Assembly (NCBI GenBank): GCA_964397015.1
Contig: CAYNHL010000003.1
Location: 1 to 64,000, forward strand
DNA from: MADRE2 sp964397015
GTDB lineage: Bacteria > Desulfobacterota > Desulfobacteria > Desulfobacterales > Desulfobacteraceae
Direction of reading: 5' to 3'
DNA: 64,000 bases
The notes beneath the pieces are model-generated. The model was not told the DNA's origin. It searched no databases and was given only the letters and a program-made list of their open reading frames with translations. Shown here in pieces: positions 54,384 through 62,838 of the stretch (within the stretch, counting starts at the first letter, position 1; each line of letters begins with the position of its first letter). The position numbers were made by a program, and so were the translations under genes.

Positions 54384-55547
54384 ATGAACCAGTGGTACTG
54401 CACTCTTTGTCATGACCGCACCCGCAGTGAGGAAAAGCCGGAAGTTTGTGCCAGTTGCGGGGCTGACAACCGCATGATCCTGGATGAGGAGAGTGAACTG
54501 CCCCAAGACCTCGAAGAGGTCAGGTCCCGGGCCAGAACTCTTTTAAAAGGATTCTGCGCAGTATATCCTTTTTGCAACGGTGGAGATGACCGGATCTGCC
54601 AGCGCCAGGCCTACGGCAAACCCATAGGGTTCGGTGGAGCCGGCCAGGGGGGAGGCTTCAGGGCCAATGTCACCGCCCTCCAGGAAGTTTTGCTGCAAAC
54701 TTTTGTGGTCGGGGATCATTTCGATCCTGAAACATCTGTCCGGTTCCTTGGACTTGATCTTGATTTCCCTGTGCTTGCATCTTCTACCGCCGGTGTGGAA
54801 AGTTACAACAATGTCATGGCTGAATCCCTTTTCTGCAGGGCTGTCGTAAAAGGGGCCCGGGAAGCAGGCACCATAGCGTTGCGTGGTGATACCTGGTTTT
54901 ACACTCTCGAGGATCATCCCGGCCTGGATGCGATCAGGGAAAATGAGGGATGGGGAATCCAGATTTTCAAACCACGAGCCCAGGACGATCTAAAGCGGTT
55001 GATCGAGATAGCTGAAAGCGCGGGGTGCAGGGCTGTGGGAGTGGATCTTGACGGCTGCGGTTCCACCAACATGGCCGCCCACGGGCAGCCGGTGTTCCGC
55101 AAGAACACAAAGGATATCAGGGAGCTGGTATCGTTTTCTTCACTGCCCTTTATTGCAAAAGGGGTAATGACAGAGCACGATGCACTGCAATGCTGTGAAG
55201 CCGGGGTGTCGGCCATAGGGGTTTCCAATCATGGCGGCCGGGTACTTGACAGCACGCCCGGGGTAGCGGCCGTGCTGCCGAAAATACGGCAGGCTGTGGG
55301 CGACGATGTGGTGATCACTGCGGACGGAGGGGTCAGAACCGGTTATGATGTATTGAAAATGCTGGCCCTGGGAGCAAATGTCGTGATGCTGGGAAGGGAT
55401 ATCATTCGGGCTGCGGCCGGGGGCGGTGCCCTTGGAGTCCGGCTTCACTTGTCCCATATACATGCCGTGCTTCGGCACGCCATGCTCATGACCGGGGCCG
55501 TTGATATCGGGACGGCTGGTCCGGATATACTTCAAACAAAAGAATAG
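54384..55547 (+). CDS. FMN-dependent alpha-hydroxy-acid oxidoreductase with rubredoxin-like N-terminus
   Basis: 387 residues. Residues 5-27 form a rubredoxin-type CxxC-x(n)-CxxC knuckle (CTLC, CASC). The rest is a TIM-barrel FMN enzyme of the lactate/glycolate oxidase family, with VGVDLDG, FIAKGVMTEHDA (FMN Lys), SNHGGRVLDSTPG (the catalytic His and Arg segment), DGGVRTGYDVLKMLALGA and VMLGRDIIRA. The built-in metal centre could accept electrons in place of oxygen, suiting an anaerobe. AGGGAGG precedes the ATG. Substrate not identified. Confidence 0.88.
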   Translation: MNQWYCTLCHDRTRSEEKPEVCASCGADNRMILDEESELPQDLEEVRSRARTLLKGFCAVYPFCNGGDDRICQRQAYGKPIGFGGAGQGGGFRANVTALQEVLLQTFVVGDHFDPETSVRFLGLDLDFPVLASSTAGVESYNNVMAESLFCRAVVKGAREAGTIALRGDTWFYTLEDHPGLDAIRENEGWGIQIFKPRAQDDLKRLIEIAESAGCRAVGVDLDGCGSTNMAAHGQPVFRKNTKDIRELVSFSSLPFIAKGVMTEHDALQCCEAGVSAIGVSNHGGRVLDSTPGVAAVLPKIRQAVGDDVVITADGGVRTGYDVLKMLALGANVVMLGRDIIRAAAGGGALGVRLHLSHIHAVLRHAMLMTGAVDIGTAGPDILQTKE

Positions 55548-55580
55548 AAGCTAACAGAACTAATAAAAAGGAGTTTTGTC

Positions 55581-56012
55581 ATGGGAAAAGTACTGGTTGT
55601 ATATGCCACGCGGTCTGACGAGACCAAGGCTATCGGGGAGCTTGTCGCTGAAGGATTGCGGATATCCGGTCATGAAGCACAGTTGAAAAAGGTCAGTGAG
55701 ATCCAGTCTGAAAAGGACCTTGCAGGTTATGACGGGTATGTGTTTGGTTCGGCAACCTATCACGGGGAGATGATTCCCGGAATGAAGCAGATGCTGTTTA
55801 TAGCCGAAAGGGCCGGACTCGAGGGAAAGCCCGGAGGTTCTTTTGGTGCCTATGGCTGGAGCGGTGAGGCGCCAGGCCGAATTTTCGATACCATGGAAAA
55901 TATATTTAAAATGAAAATGGTGGACGGTCCGCTGATGTTAAAGGCCAGCTGGATGGACGGCGGAATTAAGGCCGCACAGGAATACGGCAGAAAACTTGCC
56001 GGTCTTTTGTAG
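55581..56012 (+). CDS. Flavodoxin family protein
   Basis: 143-residue flavodoxin-like FMN carrier. The phosphate loop is VVYATRSDETKAI, with the 50s/60s loop GSATYHGEMIP and the 90s loop SFGAYGWSGEAPG. The loops resemble the C-terminal flavodoxin domain of flavo-diiron proteins. It is 33 bases downstream of the FMN oxidase and may take electrons from it. AAAAGGAG lies eight bases before the ATG. Confidence 0.9.
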   Translation: MGKVLVVYATRSDETKAIGELVAEGLRISGHEAQLKKVSEIQSEKDLAGYDGYVFGSATYHGEMIPGMKQMLFIAERAGLEGKPGGSFGAYGWSGEAPGRIFDTMENIFKMKMVDGPLMLKASWMDGGIKAAQEYGRKLAGLL

Positions 56013-56035
56013 CTTTTTGTTGCAGATCCGGCATC

Positions 56036-57013
56036 ATGAACAAAACAAGCAACGGCATGATTTCGGCTGCGGCCGGGGTACTCAAGCACGAATGGGGCAT
56101 TGACCTGGAATGTATCCGCCCTGATCTCATGATCGAGGGCAGCCCTGAACGCAGCCTGTCTCGTCTGGTTGTCCAGGACACTCATAACAATCTATACCTG
56201 CTTGAACAATTCTGTGTGCAGCAGTATCCGGTAAAAAACAGGATCGCCGGTGTCCTGGACTATCTTTATGAACAGGGCATCGAAGAGATTTGTCCCTTAA
56301 TCAAAACCCTTTGCAAAGAAAGCCTGCCGGTTATCGGCAGTCACTGTTATCAACTGTCCCCATACCTGTCATCTCACGGTTTCAACCGCCCGGATTATCT
56401 GCAAGATGCCGGCGCCGGGGAAGCCCTGGCAGGTTTTCTGATCAGGATGAACCGGGTGTCGGACCATGTGAAGTCCCGGTTCTCATTTCCCGTTTTTTCC
56501 ATAAAGCGCTATATCCAGCACATGAAAACACAAATGAAGAACCATGATCCTGTGTATTACAGGCGGTATCGACCTTTTTTTCGGTATTTGATCCCTTTTT
56601 TTCAAACAGCGCATGACCGGCTGCCCATGTCTTTTGTCCATGGAGATTTTCATCCCCTGAACGTCATCTGGGCCGGCAGCCGGATCAAGGCAGTCATTGA
56701 CTGGGAATTTACCGGCATCAAGCCCTGTATATACGACGCGGCCAACCTGGCGGGATGTGCCGGAATCGAAGATCCCGAAGGTCTGGGAATGAAAATGATC
56801 ATGACATTTATCCGGTCATTGAAAAAATCAGGTATTTTTTCAGATCATGTCTGGGAATCGTTTTTTGAATATGTCCTCGCGTTGCGTTTTGCCTGGCTGG
56901 CCGAGTGGCTGCGGAAAAGGGATTTGCGGATGCTCGAGCTGGAGGCTCTTTATATGAAGATCCTGGTTGATCATGAACATGATCTCAAAGAGCTATGGCA
57001 GAAAGGAACATGA
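56036..57013 (+). CDS. Aminoglycoside phosphotransferase/choline kinase-like protein
   Basis: 325-residue protein with the APH/HSK2 kinase fold. The catalytic loop is SFVHGDFHPLNVIW and the metal-binding segment AVIDWEFTGIKP. Family members phosphorylate small amines or alcohols (choline, homoserine, thioribose, antibiotics); nothing here picks the substrate, and antibiotic resistance should not be assumed. It follows the flavodoxin gene by 23 bases. Confidence 0.85.
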   Translation: MNKTSNGMISAAAGVLKHEWGIDLECIRPDLMIEGSPERSLSRLVVQDTHNNLYLLEQFCVQQYPVKNRIAGVLDYLYEQGIEEICPLIKTLCKESLPVIGSHCYQLSPYLSSHGFNRPDYLQDAGAGEALAGFLIRMNRVSDHVKSRFSFPVFSIKRYIQHMKTQMKNHDPVYYRRYRPFFRYLIPFFQTAHDRLPMSFVHGDFHPLNVIWAGSRIKAVIDWEFTGIKPCIYDAANLAGCAGIEDPEGLGMKMIMTFIRSLKKSGIFSDHVWESFFEYVLALRFAWLAEWLRKRDLRMLELEALYMKILVDHEHDLKELWQKGT

Positions 57014-57018
57014 AGAAA

Positions 57019-57044
57019 ACGGCGATGGGATTTCCCACCGCCGT
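57019..57044. terminator. Hairpin between convergent genes
   Basis: ACGGCGATGGGA and TCCCACCGCCGT pair over 12 positions with one mismatch, just after the kinase-like gene and before the convergent DsrE-like gene. It lacks a T-run. Confidence 0.4.
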
Positions 57045-57119
57045 CATAACTGCCTGCATAAAGGATTATATCAGTCCAGAACTTCCATGAGTTTGCCGCA
57101 TCCTTTATTAAGTTTGAGT

Positions 57120-57467
57120 TCAGAACGTGATAATTTCAAAATCATTGTCTTTGAATCCTGCCATTGAAGGGTGACCTGACATATCGTCCAGTATTGTCAG
57201 ATCCTGGCTCAGGGCAGCATCGAGTGTTCCCATCTTGCCGGCACATGCCCTGCAGACCCCGGCAACGAGATCCTGGTCAATCACTTTATGCCACAGGCTG
57301 TTCAGGGGGTGGGAAGCTGAAATAAGCTCGGGTATCAGTTTGACGCTCGCGCCCTCCATGACGATCTGGCAGTCATGACCCCTGGATTTCATATCCAGTG
57401 CATTCAAAAGGACATGAATAAAGCACATGGGGTCTGGATTGAATACGAACAAAGCGAATTTTTTCAT
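57120..57467 (-). CDS. DsrE-like family protein
   Basis: 115-residue DsrE/DsrF/TusD-fold protein: FALFVFNPDPMCFIHVLLNALDM, IVMEGASVKLIPEL, Cys pair VCRACAGKMG and DDMSGHPSMAGF near the end. Relatives move sulfur as persulfides or act as small binding proteins, but this subfamily is uncharacterised. It is transcribed alone, divergent from the rubredoxin-reductase-like flavoprotein. The ATG at 57467 follows GGAGACAAC. Confidence 0.82.
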   Translation of the reverse strand: MKKFALFVFNPDPMCFIHVLLNALDMKSRGHDCQIVMEGASVKLIPELISASHPLNSLWHKVIDQDLVAGVCRACAGKMGTLDAALSQDLTILDDMSGHPSMAGFKDNDFEIITF

Positions 57468-57590
57468 GTTGTCTCCATATAAAAAGGGTTGTATTTTGCA
57501 CTCAGGAATAATACAAGTTTTGTACCAGTGGTGCAGGCTCGGTTATCTTAAGCTTTTTCAACGGCACCGGCCGCCGGCAGACTGTATCTT

Positions 57591-57608
57591 GATACAGTAT
57601 TGTTTCGT
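57591..57608. promoter_or_regulatory. Perfect palindrome, candidate enhancer or operator
   Basis: ACTGTATC-TT-GATACAGT, eight-base perfect arms. Its centre is about 155 bases upstream of the start expected from the -24/-12 site at 57731-57746, a typical position for a sigma-54 activator site. Confidence 0.4.
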
Positions 57609-57730
57609 TCGGATCTGTCCCATTTTTCAGCAGGCGAAAGGGAATGCCCCCGGGTCCAAAAGAACCAAGAGCGGCCTGCATAAAAGATTTTCCTGCAAAA
57701 AATATAATTTTGGCCTGGTTTTCACTGGTC

Positions 57731-57746
57731 AGGCACGATGATTGCT
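57731..57746 (+). promoter_or_regulatory. Sigma-54-like promoter before the rubredoxin-reductase-like gene
   Basis: AGGCACGATGATTGCT matches GGCACG at -24 and TTGCT at -12 with GG-N10-GC spacing, about 63 bases before the start at 57809. Only the first T of the consensus is missing. Confidence 0.6.
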
Positions 57747-57808
57747 ATGCTATGTTGCCTGAATTGAAACTTTTTAAAATTGAAAATCGTTATTCCAAGG
57801 AGGCGCCC

Positions 57809-58945
57809 ATGACAAATTATCTGATTATCGGAAACGGTGTTGCCGGAACCACAGCTGCACAGGAAATCCGAAAACATGATTCCAGTGGGCCCGTCACCAT
57901 TGTAACCCAGGAGACCCTCCCTTTTTATTCGCGTATAAAACTGCCTGATTTCATTGCAGGCATAACAGGCGAAGAAGGGCTGGTCATCCGACAAACGCAG
58001 TGGTACAGTGATCATGATATCACTCTCAAGACCGGTGTCACCATTATGGATATCAACCCGGATACCCACGAGGCAATCGATGATACCGGTACAGTCTATA
58101 ATTATGACCGCCTGCTGCTGGCCACAGGGAGCCTGTCCTTTATTCCTCCGGTTGACGGCAGCGATCTTGAAAATGTTTTTGCCCTTCGGACATATACGGA
58201 TGCCGTGGATATTGTTAATGCGGCAGCTCATGCAAAGACGGCCGTTGTCATCGGGGGCGGCCTGCTCGGCCTTGAAGCGGCTTATGCCCTGATAAAAAAA
58301 GGGCTGAAGGTCATTGTTATCGAATTTTTTGACCGGCTGCTGCCCAGGCAGATGGACTACGAGGGAGCCGGGCTGCTTAAAAAAATGCTCGAGGATCTGA
58401 GTTTTGAATTCAGGCTCGGGGCGAAAACAAAAGCTGTTTTTGGAGCAAATCGCGTGGAAGGCATCGAACTGGAATCAGGTGAAAAAGTTCAGGCGGACCT
58501 TGTATTGTTTTCTACAGGTGTCCGCTCAAACCTTGATCTGCCGGGAAAGCTTGACCTTTCTTCTAACAGAGGGGTAATAGTCAACGAATACATGGAGACC
58601 GGCCTGGCTGATATTTTTGCGGCAGGGGACGTGGCCCAGTATGAGAACACCAACTTCTGCATATGGCCTGAGGCCATGGAGCAGGGCAGGATAGCCGGGA
58701 TCAACATGGCAGGCTCCCGGACAGCCTTTGAACCCGTGGTGCCGTCCAACCGCCTCAAGGTGGCAGGTATCGACCTTGGATCGGCAGGGGAGATCGACCC
58801 GGACAATGAGCTGGACAATGACATTGAAACCGGGGAACGAGTTTATCGAAAAACAGTCCGGAAAAACGGAAAGGTCGTCGGCCTTATTATGCTTGGCGAC
58901 ACATCCGGTTTCTCCGGCGTGGTCCGGCAGATGGCTGCCGGGTAA
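57809..58945 (+). CDS. NAD(P)H:rubredoxin oxidoreductase-like FAD protein
   Basis: 378-residue pyridine-nucleotide disulfide oxidoreductase fold without redox Cys. FAD motif YLIIGNGVAGTTAA at the start, NAD motif VVIGGGLLGLEAAYAL (about residue 150), the FAD-ribityl segment DIFAAGDVAQYEN, and a short C-terminal domain. It resembles rubredoxin reductase and the N-terminal half of NirB. It would feed electrons from NAD(P)H to the rubredoxin centres of the next two gene products. The ATG at 57809 follows AAGGAGG. Confidence 0.9.
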   Translation: MTNYLIIGNGVAGTTAAQEIRKHDSSGPVTIVTQETLPFYSRIKLPDFIAGITGEEGLVIRQTQWYSDHDITLKTGVTIMDINPDTHEAIDDTGTVYNYDRLLLATGSLSFIPPVDGSDLENVFALRTYTDAVDIVNAAAHAKTAVVIGGGLLGLEAAYALIKKGLKVIVIEFFDRLLPRQMDYEGAGLLKKMLEDLSFEFRLGAKTKAVFGANRVEGIELESGEKVQADLVLFSTGVRSNLDLPGKLDLSSNRGVIVNEYMETGLADIFAAGDVAQYENTNFCIWPEAMEQGRIAGINMAGSRTAFEPVVPSNRLKVAGIDLGSAGEIDPDNELDNDIETGERVYRKTVRKNGKVVGLIMLGDTSGFSGVVRQMAAG

Positions 58946-58995
58946 TAACTGAATAACCCTATTGACAACAACAATATTACATCAAAGGAGGAATA

Positions 58996-59574
58996 ATGCC
59001 TCAGCTCAAAGGAACTGAAACTGAAAAAAATTTGTTGAAAGCGTTTGCAGGGGAATCCCAGGCACGTAACCGGTATACCTATTTTGCCTCAAAAGCAAAA
59101 TCAGAAGGGTATGTACAGATTCAATCCATTTTTGAAGAAACCGCAAACCATGAAAAAGAACACGCCAAACGCCTGTTCAAATATCTGGAATCCGGAGAGG
59201 AACTGGAAATAACAGCGGCATTTCCGGCAGGGACGATCGGATGCACCACTGACAATCTCAAGGAAGCTGCAGCAGGGGAAAACTATGAGCATACAAGCAT
59301 GTATCCCGAATTTGCCGCTGTTGCAAGAAAAGAAGGTTTCGAGGATATTGCCCGGACCTTTGAGTCCATTGCAGTGGCCGAACTTTACCATGAACAGCGT
59401 TACCTGGCACTCATGAACAACATTGAATCCGGGCGGGTTTTCAAACGGGAACCGGCCGTTACTTGGCGGTGCCGTAACTGCGGGTATAACCATGAAGGAA
59501 CAGAGCCACCCGATCTTTGTCCTGCCTGTGCCCATGCCAAGGCCCATTTTGAACTCAAACCGGAAAATTATTAA
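58996..59574 (+). CDS. rbr: Rubrerythrin
   Basis: 192 residues: an N-terminal di-iron four-helix domain (FAGESQARNRYTYF, EETANHEKEHAKRL, EFAAVARKEGFEDI, AVAELYHEQRY) and a C-terminal rubredoxin domain (WRCRNCGYNHEG, CPACAHAKAHF). It reduces hydrogen peroxide to water in anaerobes. AAAGGAGG precedes the ATG. It lies between a rubredoxin-reductase-like gene and desulfoferrodoxin, a coherent oxygen-defence group. Confidence 0.96.
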   Translation: MPQLKGTETEKNLLKAFAGESQARNRYTYFASKAKSEGYVQIQSIFEETANHEKEHAKRLFKYLESGEELEITAAFPAGTIGCTTDNLKEAAAGENYEHTSMYPEFAAVARKEGFEDIARTFESIAVAELYHEQRYLALMNNIESGRVFKREPAVTWRCRNCGYNHEGTEPPDLCPACAHAKAHFELKPENY

Positions 59575-59577
59575 CTC

Positions 59578-59640
59578 AACTTTCGTCAGTTGGTGAGTTA
59601 AGTTGGGTCTGAGTTAAGTGAGGTCAGGCTTGCATTTTTG
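59578..59640. repeat. Dispersed REP-like element, copy 2
   Basis: Same blocks as 46958-47005 (AACTTTCG, AGTTGGTGAGTTAA, GGTCAGG, TTGCATT) but with the 16-base unit beginning GAGTTAAGT present twice in tandem. It sits in the 101-base gap between rubrerythrin and desulfoferrodoxin. Confidence 0.5.
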
Positions 59641-59675
59641 AATATCAACCTGCATTCTTGAAAAGGAGGCACGAA

Positions 59676-60056
59676 ATGGCTGAAAAATATGGAATTTATA
59701 AATGTGAGAAATGCGGTAACATCGTCCAGGTTCTACTTGCGGAAAAACCGCCGGTAATGTGCTGCGGAAAGCCCATGGACAGGCTTGTGGCCAATACCGT
59801 TGACGCTGCGAAGGAAAAACATGTCCCTGTAGTTGAAAAAATTGACGGCGGGTACAAGGTGTCCGTCGGCAGTGTCGCTCATCCCATGACACCGGAACAC
59901 TGGATAGTGTGGATTGAACTGGTGACAGAAAATGGAACCCTTATCCAGCGCAAATTCCTGGATCCATCCGATGAACCGCAGGCAACGTTTTTGACAGGTG
60001 AAAACAAGGTGATTGCCCGTGAGTACTGCAACCTCCACGGTCTCTGGGAGTACTGA
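59676..60056 (+). CDS. dfx: Desulfoferrodoxin (superoxide reductase)
   Basis: 126-residue two-domain superoxide reductase. Centre I is a desulforedoxin Fe(Cys)4 site (YKCEKCGNIV and VMCCGKPM). Centre II has the catalytic iron ligands: His in KHVPVVEK, His in VAHPMTPEHW (two) and Cys/His in YCNLHGLW. It reduces superoxide to peroxide, which the neighbouring rubrerythrin can remove. I start at the ATG at 59676, seven bases after AAAAGGAGG, six codons into a longer frame. Confidence 0.97.
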   Translation: MAEKYGIYKCEKCGNIVQVLLAEKPPVMCCGKPMDRLVANTVDAAKEKHVPVVEKIDGGYKVSVGSVAHPMTPEHWIVWIELVTENGTLIQRKFLDPSDEPQATFLTGENKVIAREYCNLHGLWEY

Positions 60057-60085
60057 TTCCCTTTAAGGCAGTCTCCGGCTTCTTT

Positions 60086-60125
60086 ACGTTCCCTGTGATC
60101 CTGTATTACAGGGAACGTTATTTTT
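60086..60125. terminator. Bidirectional terminator between dfx and the HDOD gene
   Basis: Perfect 11-base arms ACGTTCCCTGT (60086-60096) and complement (60108-60118), an 11-base loop, and Ts at 60121-60125 on the plus strand. It serves convergent genes. Confidence 0.8.
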
Positions 60126-60970
60126 CATGCCAGGCTGGTGGCGGCCATTGCATCTTCGAGCGCGATTTCCAGCTGTGCAATTGTGATTTCGGACAGGCCG
60201 AGGATATCAGCTTCCCTGGAGCTGATAATGCCGGACAAATCTTCGCTGGGATCTTTTCGTTCCATTTTCAGGCAGACCTCGTTTACGAGCCGGACAATCA
60301 GCAGCAGCAGGTCTGAATGATCATAGGATTCCCCGTGGTGATCCCGGGCAATATTCCGGTATTGCTCCGGCAGGTTCCACTTGCTGAGCAGGGCATATCC
60401 GAGTTCCTGGTGAAGGCTGTCCATTATTTTTTCCATGAGTTCCGGGGTGGGCTTTATGGCTGCAGTTTTGTCCCTGAGAATTTTTTCAAGGGCAGTGAGA
60501 ATGTAAAGCTTTCCCATGTCATGCAGCAGGCCGGCGATAAAGGCCTTGGGTATGATATGGTCCAAAGACAGGTGCCTTGCGGTCCAGAGGGAACCGATGG
60601 CACAGCGCACGGAGTGTGTCCACAAACGGTTCTGGTATTGCCTGACAAAGGAGTTGGAGGATTTGAAATTCTGCTTGTGAATAATCCCCATAATGATATT
60701 GACCATTTCGATCTGGCCCAGTCTCAGTACGGCCTCCTTTATAGTTTCGACTTCTCCGAGTCCTTTGTAAAAAGGAGAATTGGCAGCCTTTAAAATCTGG
60801 CTGATCAATGTGGGATCCGTCCTGATCTGCTGAATGACGGTTTTAAAATCCGGGTCGGGCCGGGTGATTTCACGTTGCAGCTTCAGTGCTTTCGGGCTTA
60901 GAACAGGAAGGGACTCCTCCTTTTTCACCTGGCTTTTGATGATGTCGATTATGGATGCTGCTGAGGCCAT
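60125..60970 (-). CDS. HDOD domain protein downstream of a GspE/PilB ATPase
   Basis: 281 residues: LPVLSPKALKLQREI, LISQILKAANSPFY, LRLGQIEMVNIIMGI, LLHDMGKLYILTAL and LGYALLSKWNLP. Only the general HDOD pattern is shared with the other three here. The ATG at 60970 follows CAGGAG by ten bases; the TTG at 60979 is too close to it. It overlaps the ATPase operon closely, suggesting a link to pilus or secretion control. Confidence 0.87.
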   Translation of the reverse strand: MASAASIIDIIKSQVKKEESLPVLSPKALKLQREITRPDPDFKTVIQQIRTDPTLISQILKAANSPFYKGLGEVETIKEAVLRLGQIEMVNIIMGIIHKQNFKSSNSFVRQYQNRLWTHSVRCAIGSLWTARHLSLDHIIPKAFIAGLLHDMGKLYILTALEKILRDKTAAIKPTPELMEKIMDSLHQELGYALLSKWNLPEQYRNIARDHHGESYDHSDLLLLIVRLVNEVCLKMERKDPSEDLSGIISSREADILGLSEITIAQLEIALEDAMAATSLA

Positions 60971-60975
60971 ATAGT

Positions 60976-62838
60976 TCAAACTCCTGACAATCGGTTAATT
61001 TCCTGTACCGGCCGTGGTGGGATCAATCTCGGGATGCACCTGAAGAGTTCATCCAGTGTCGTGATGCCGGCTGTGACCTTTGACAGAGCGTCTTCCATCA
61101 ACGTGACAAGCCCGGTGGTGTCTACGCTTATTTTCCTGATTTCATAGCTGGATTTATGGCCCAGTATGGCTTCCCTGACATATTCGTTCAAAATGAGCAT
61201 TTCAAATACCGCGATCCGCCCCTTGTATCCTGTGTGGTTGCATGCACTGCATCCCTTTCCCCTGGCCAGTTCATACCGTCCGAAATCCTCGGGCGTGTAG
61301 CCTAAAAGCTTGAAATCTCTGGCCTGGGCCTTGTAGGGAACCTTGCATGCAGGGCAGATACGTCGCAACAGCCTCTGGGCCATGACACAAACGACGGTCG
61401 ATGAGATGAGGAAAGCCTCGATATCCATGTTCAACAGCCTAATCAGCCCGCTGATGCTGTCTTCCGTATGAAAGGATGTCAATACTTTGTGACCTGTCAA
61501 TGCCGCATGGACAGCCACATCTGCCGAGTAGTTGTCCCGGATTTCACCTATCACTATCACATCCGGGTCCTGCCGCACTACATGGCGCAGGGTTTCATCA
61601 TAGGTCAGGTTAATGGCAGGATTTATCGAACACTGGCTGATGCCTTCCATGACATATTCCACAGGATCTTCGGCTGTTATGATACTGATCTGGGGGTTTT
61701 TTATCTGGTTTATGCAGCTGTACAGGGTGGTGGTTTTACCCGAACCCGTGGGTCCGGTGATGATCAGTACGCCGCTTGGAACATCGAGCACGTCCCTGGT
61801 AAAACGCTCCAGCATTTTGGGTTGCATGCCGATTTCTTCAAGCGGAATGATCTGGTCTATCCGGTTCAGCACACGTAAAACAATTTTTTCACCAAAAACC
61901 GTGGCATAAATCGATACCCGCAGGTCATAGCTGTTGCCCCGGACCTCGTAGGACATCCGTCCATCCTGGTGACGGCGTTTTTCTGCAATGTTGGCCTTGC
62001 TCAAGACCTTGATCCTGGCGGCCACCATTGTGGCGGCATCGATAGGAAACTCCTTGTGAAGGACCAGGATTCCATCAATCCGGAATCTTACCTGGAGCAT
62101 TTCCCGGTAAGGTTCGATGTGAATGTCGCTGGCTCCCTGGTCAATGGCAGATTCTATGAGGTTGTTGACAATGCCCATGGCAGTATTTTCATCAACTTCA
62201 ACACGCACGGCTGACCTGCCGGTTTCAAATCGCTCCAGGGTTTTGTCAATTTTCTTTTCAGAGGCTATGGCAATGGTAAAACTGGAACCGAGCAGCTTTC
62301 TTGCGGCCTGGATGTCGGTTTTGCTGAACGGATCTGCAAATGCCACCACCAGGGTATCATTGTCTTTTCTGACCGGAATGAAGTGATTGGCACGGCACCA
62401 CTTGATGGGGATATCCCGGACTATTTCTTCATCAATTTCCATTGTGGACAGGTCTATGAATTCAAATCCCATCTGGACGGACAAAGCTTCGAGGAAATCA
62501 GCCTCTGTCAGGAACTGGTTTTCAATGATGATCTGGCCGAGCCGCTTGTCTTTTTCAGTTTTCTGTATATCCAGTGCCGATTGGAGCTTTTCCCTTGACA
62601 GGTAACCGAACTCCACCATCAGGTCCCCGATTCTCAAGGACAGGTGGTTTTTTCTCAACGCAGACTTGATTTGATCTTCACTCACGTATTTCAAGTCTTT
62701 CAACGTGTCGACAAGGGATTTTTGCGTGGTCAGCTTGGACTGGACCCTTATGGCGTATTCCGCCTGTTTTTCTGTCAGGTGTCCCTCCCGGATCAGCAGG
62801 GCGGCTATCTCATTTGGGCGAGATGTGCTGTCTGTCAT
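60976..62838 (-). CDS. GspE/PilB-family assembly ATPase with MshEN domains
   Basis: 620 residues: an N-terminal region with tandem MshEN-type repeats (LLIREGHLTEKQAEYAI, RIGDLMVEFGYLSREKLQSAL, RLGQIIIENQFLTEADFLEAL), which in related proteins bind c-di-GMP, and then the secretion ATPase (Walker A GPTGSGKTTTLY, Asp box ITAEDPVEY, Walker B IGEIRDNYSADVAVHAALTGH, and zinc Cys4 CPACKVPY with CSACNHTGYKGR). It would power a type IV pilus or type II secretion system, whose other genes are not here. The ATG at 62838 overlaps the previous stop by ATGA. Confidence 0.92.
   Translation of the reverse strand: MTDSTSRPNEIAALLIREGHLTEKQAEYAIRVQSKLTTQKSLVDTLKDLKYVSEDQIKSALRKNHLSLRIGDLMVEFGYLSREKLQSALDIQKTEKDKRLGQIIIENQFLTEADFLEALSVQMGFEFIDLSTMEIDEEIVRDIPIKWCRANHFIPVRKDNDTLVVAFADPFSKTDIQAARKLLGSSFTIAIASEKKIDKTLERFETGRSAVRVEVDENTAMGIVNNLIESAIDQGASDIHIEPYREMLQVRFRIDGILVLHKEFPIDAATMVAARIKVLSKANIAEKRRHQDGRMSYEVRGNSYDLRVSIYATVFGEKIVLRVLNRIDQIIPLEEIGMQPKMLERFTRDVLDVPSGVLIITGPTGSGKTTTLYSCINQIKNPQISIITAEDPVEYVMEGISQCSINPAINLTYDETLRHVVRQDPDVIVIGEIRDNYSADVAVHAALTGHKVLTSFHTEDSISGLIRLLNMDIEAFLISSTVVCVMAQRLLRRICPACKVPYKAQARDFKLLGYTPEDFGRYELARGKGCSACNHTGYKGRIAVFEMLILNEYVREAILGHKSSYEIRKISVDTTGLVTLMEDALSKVTAGITTLDELFRCIPRLIPPRPVQEINRLSGV

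Larger units (their letters stand above)
57468..57808. other. Divergent intergenic region with regulatory sites
   Basis: 341 bases with no supported gene; an open frame from 57644 continues the flavoprotein frame upstream but lacks a start signal. It contains a perfect palindrome at 57591-57608 and a sigma-54-like site at 57731-57746. Confidence 0.6.

Noticed and set aside
56036..57013. Aminoglycoside-resistance gene
   Set aside because: Only the general APH fold and catalytic loop are visible; the family is broad and nothing in the context indicates resistance.
57060..57119. Minus-strand run reading SELKLNKGCGKLMEVLD just past the DsrE-like stop, hinting at a frameshifted extension
   Set aside because: The DsrE-like protein already ends in a typical place (EIITF), and no start or longer frame supports another gene; probably chance.
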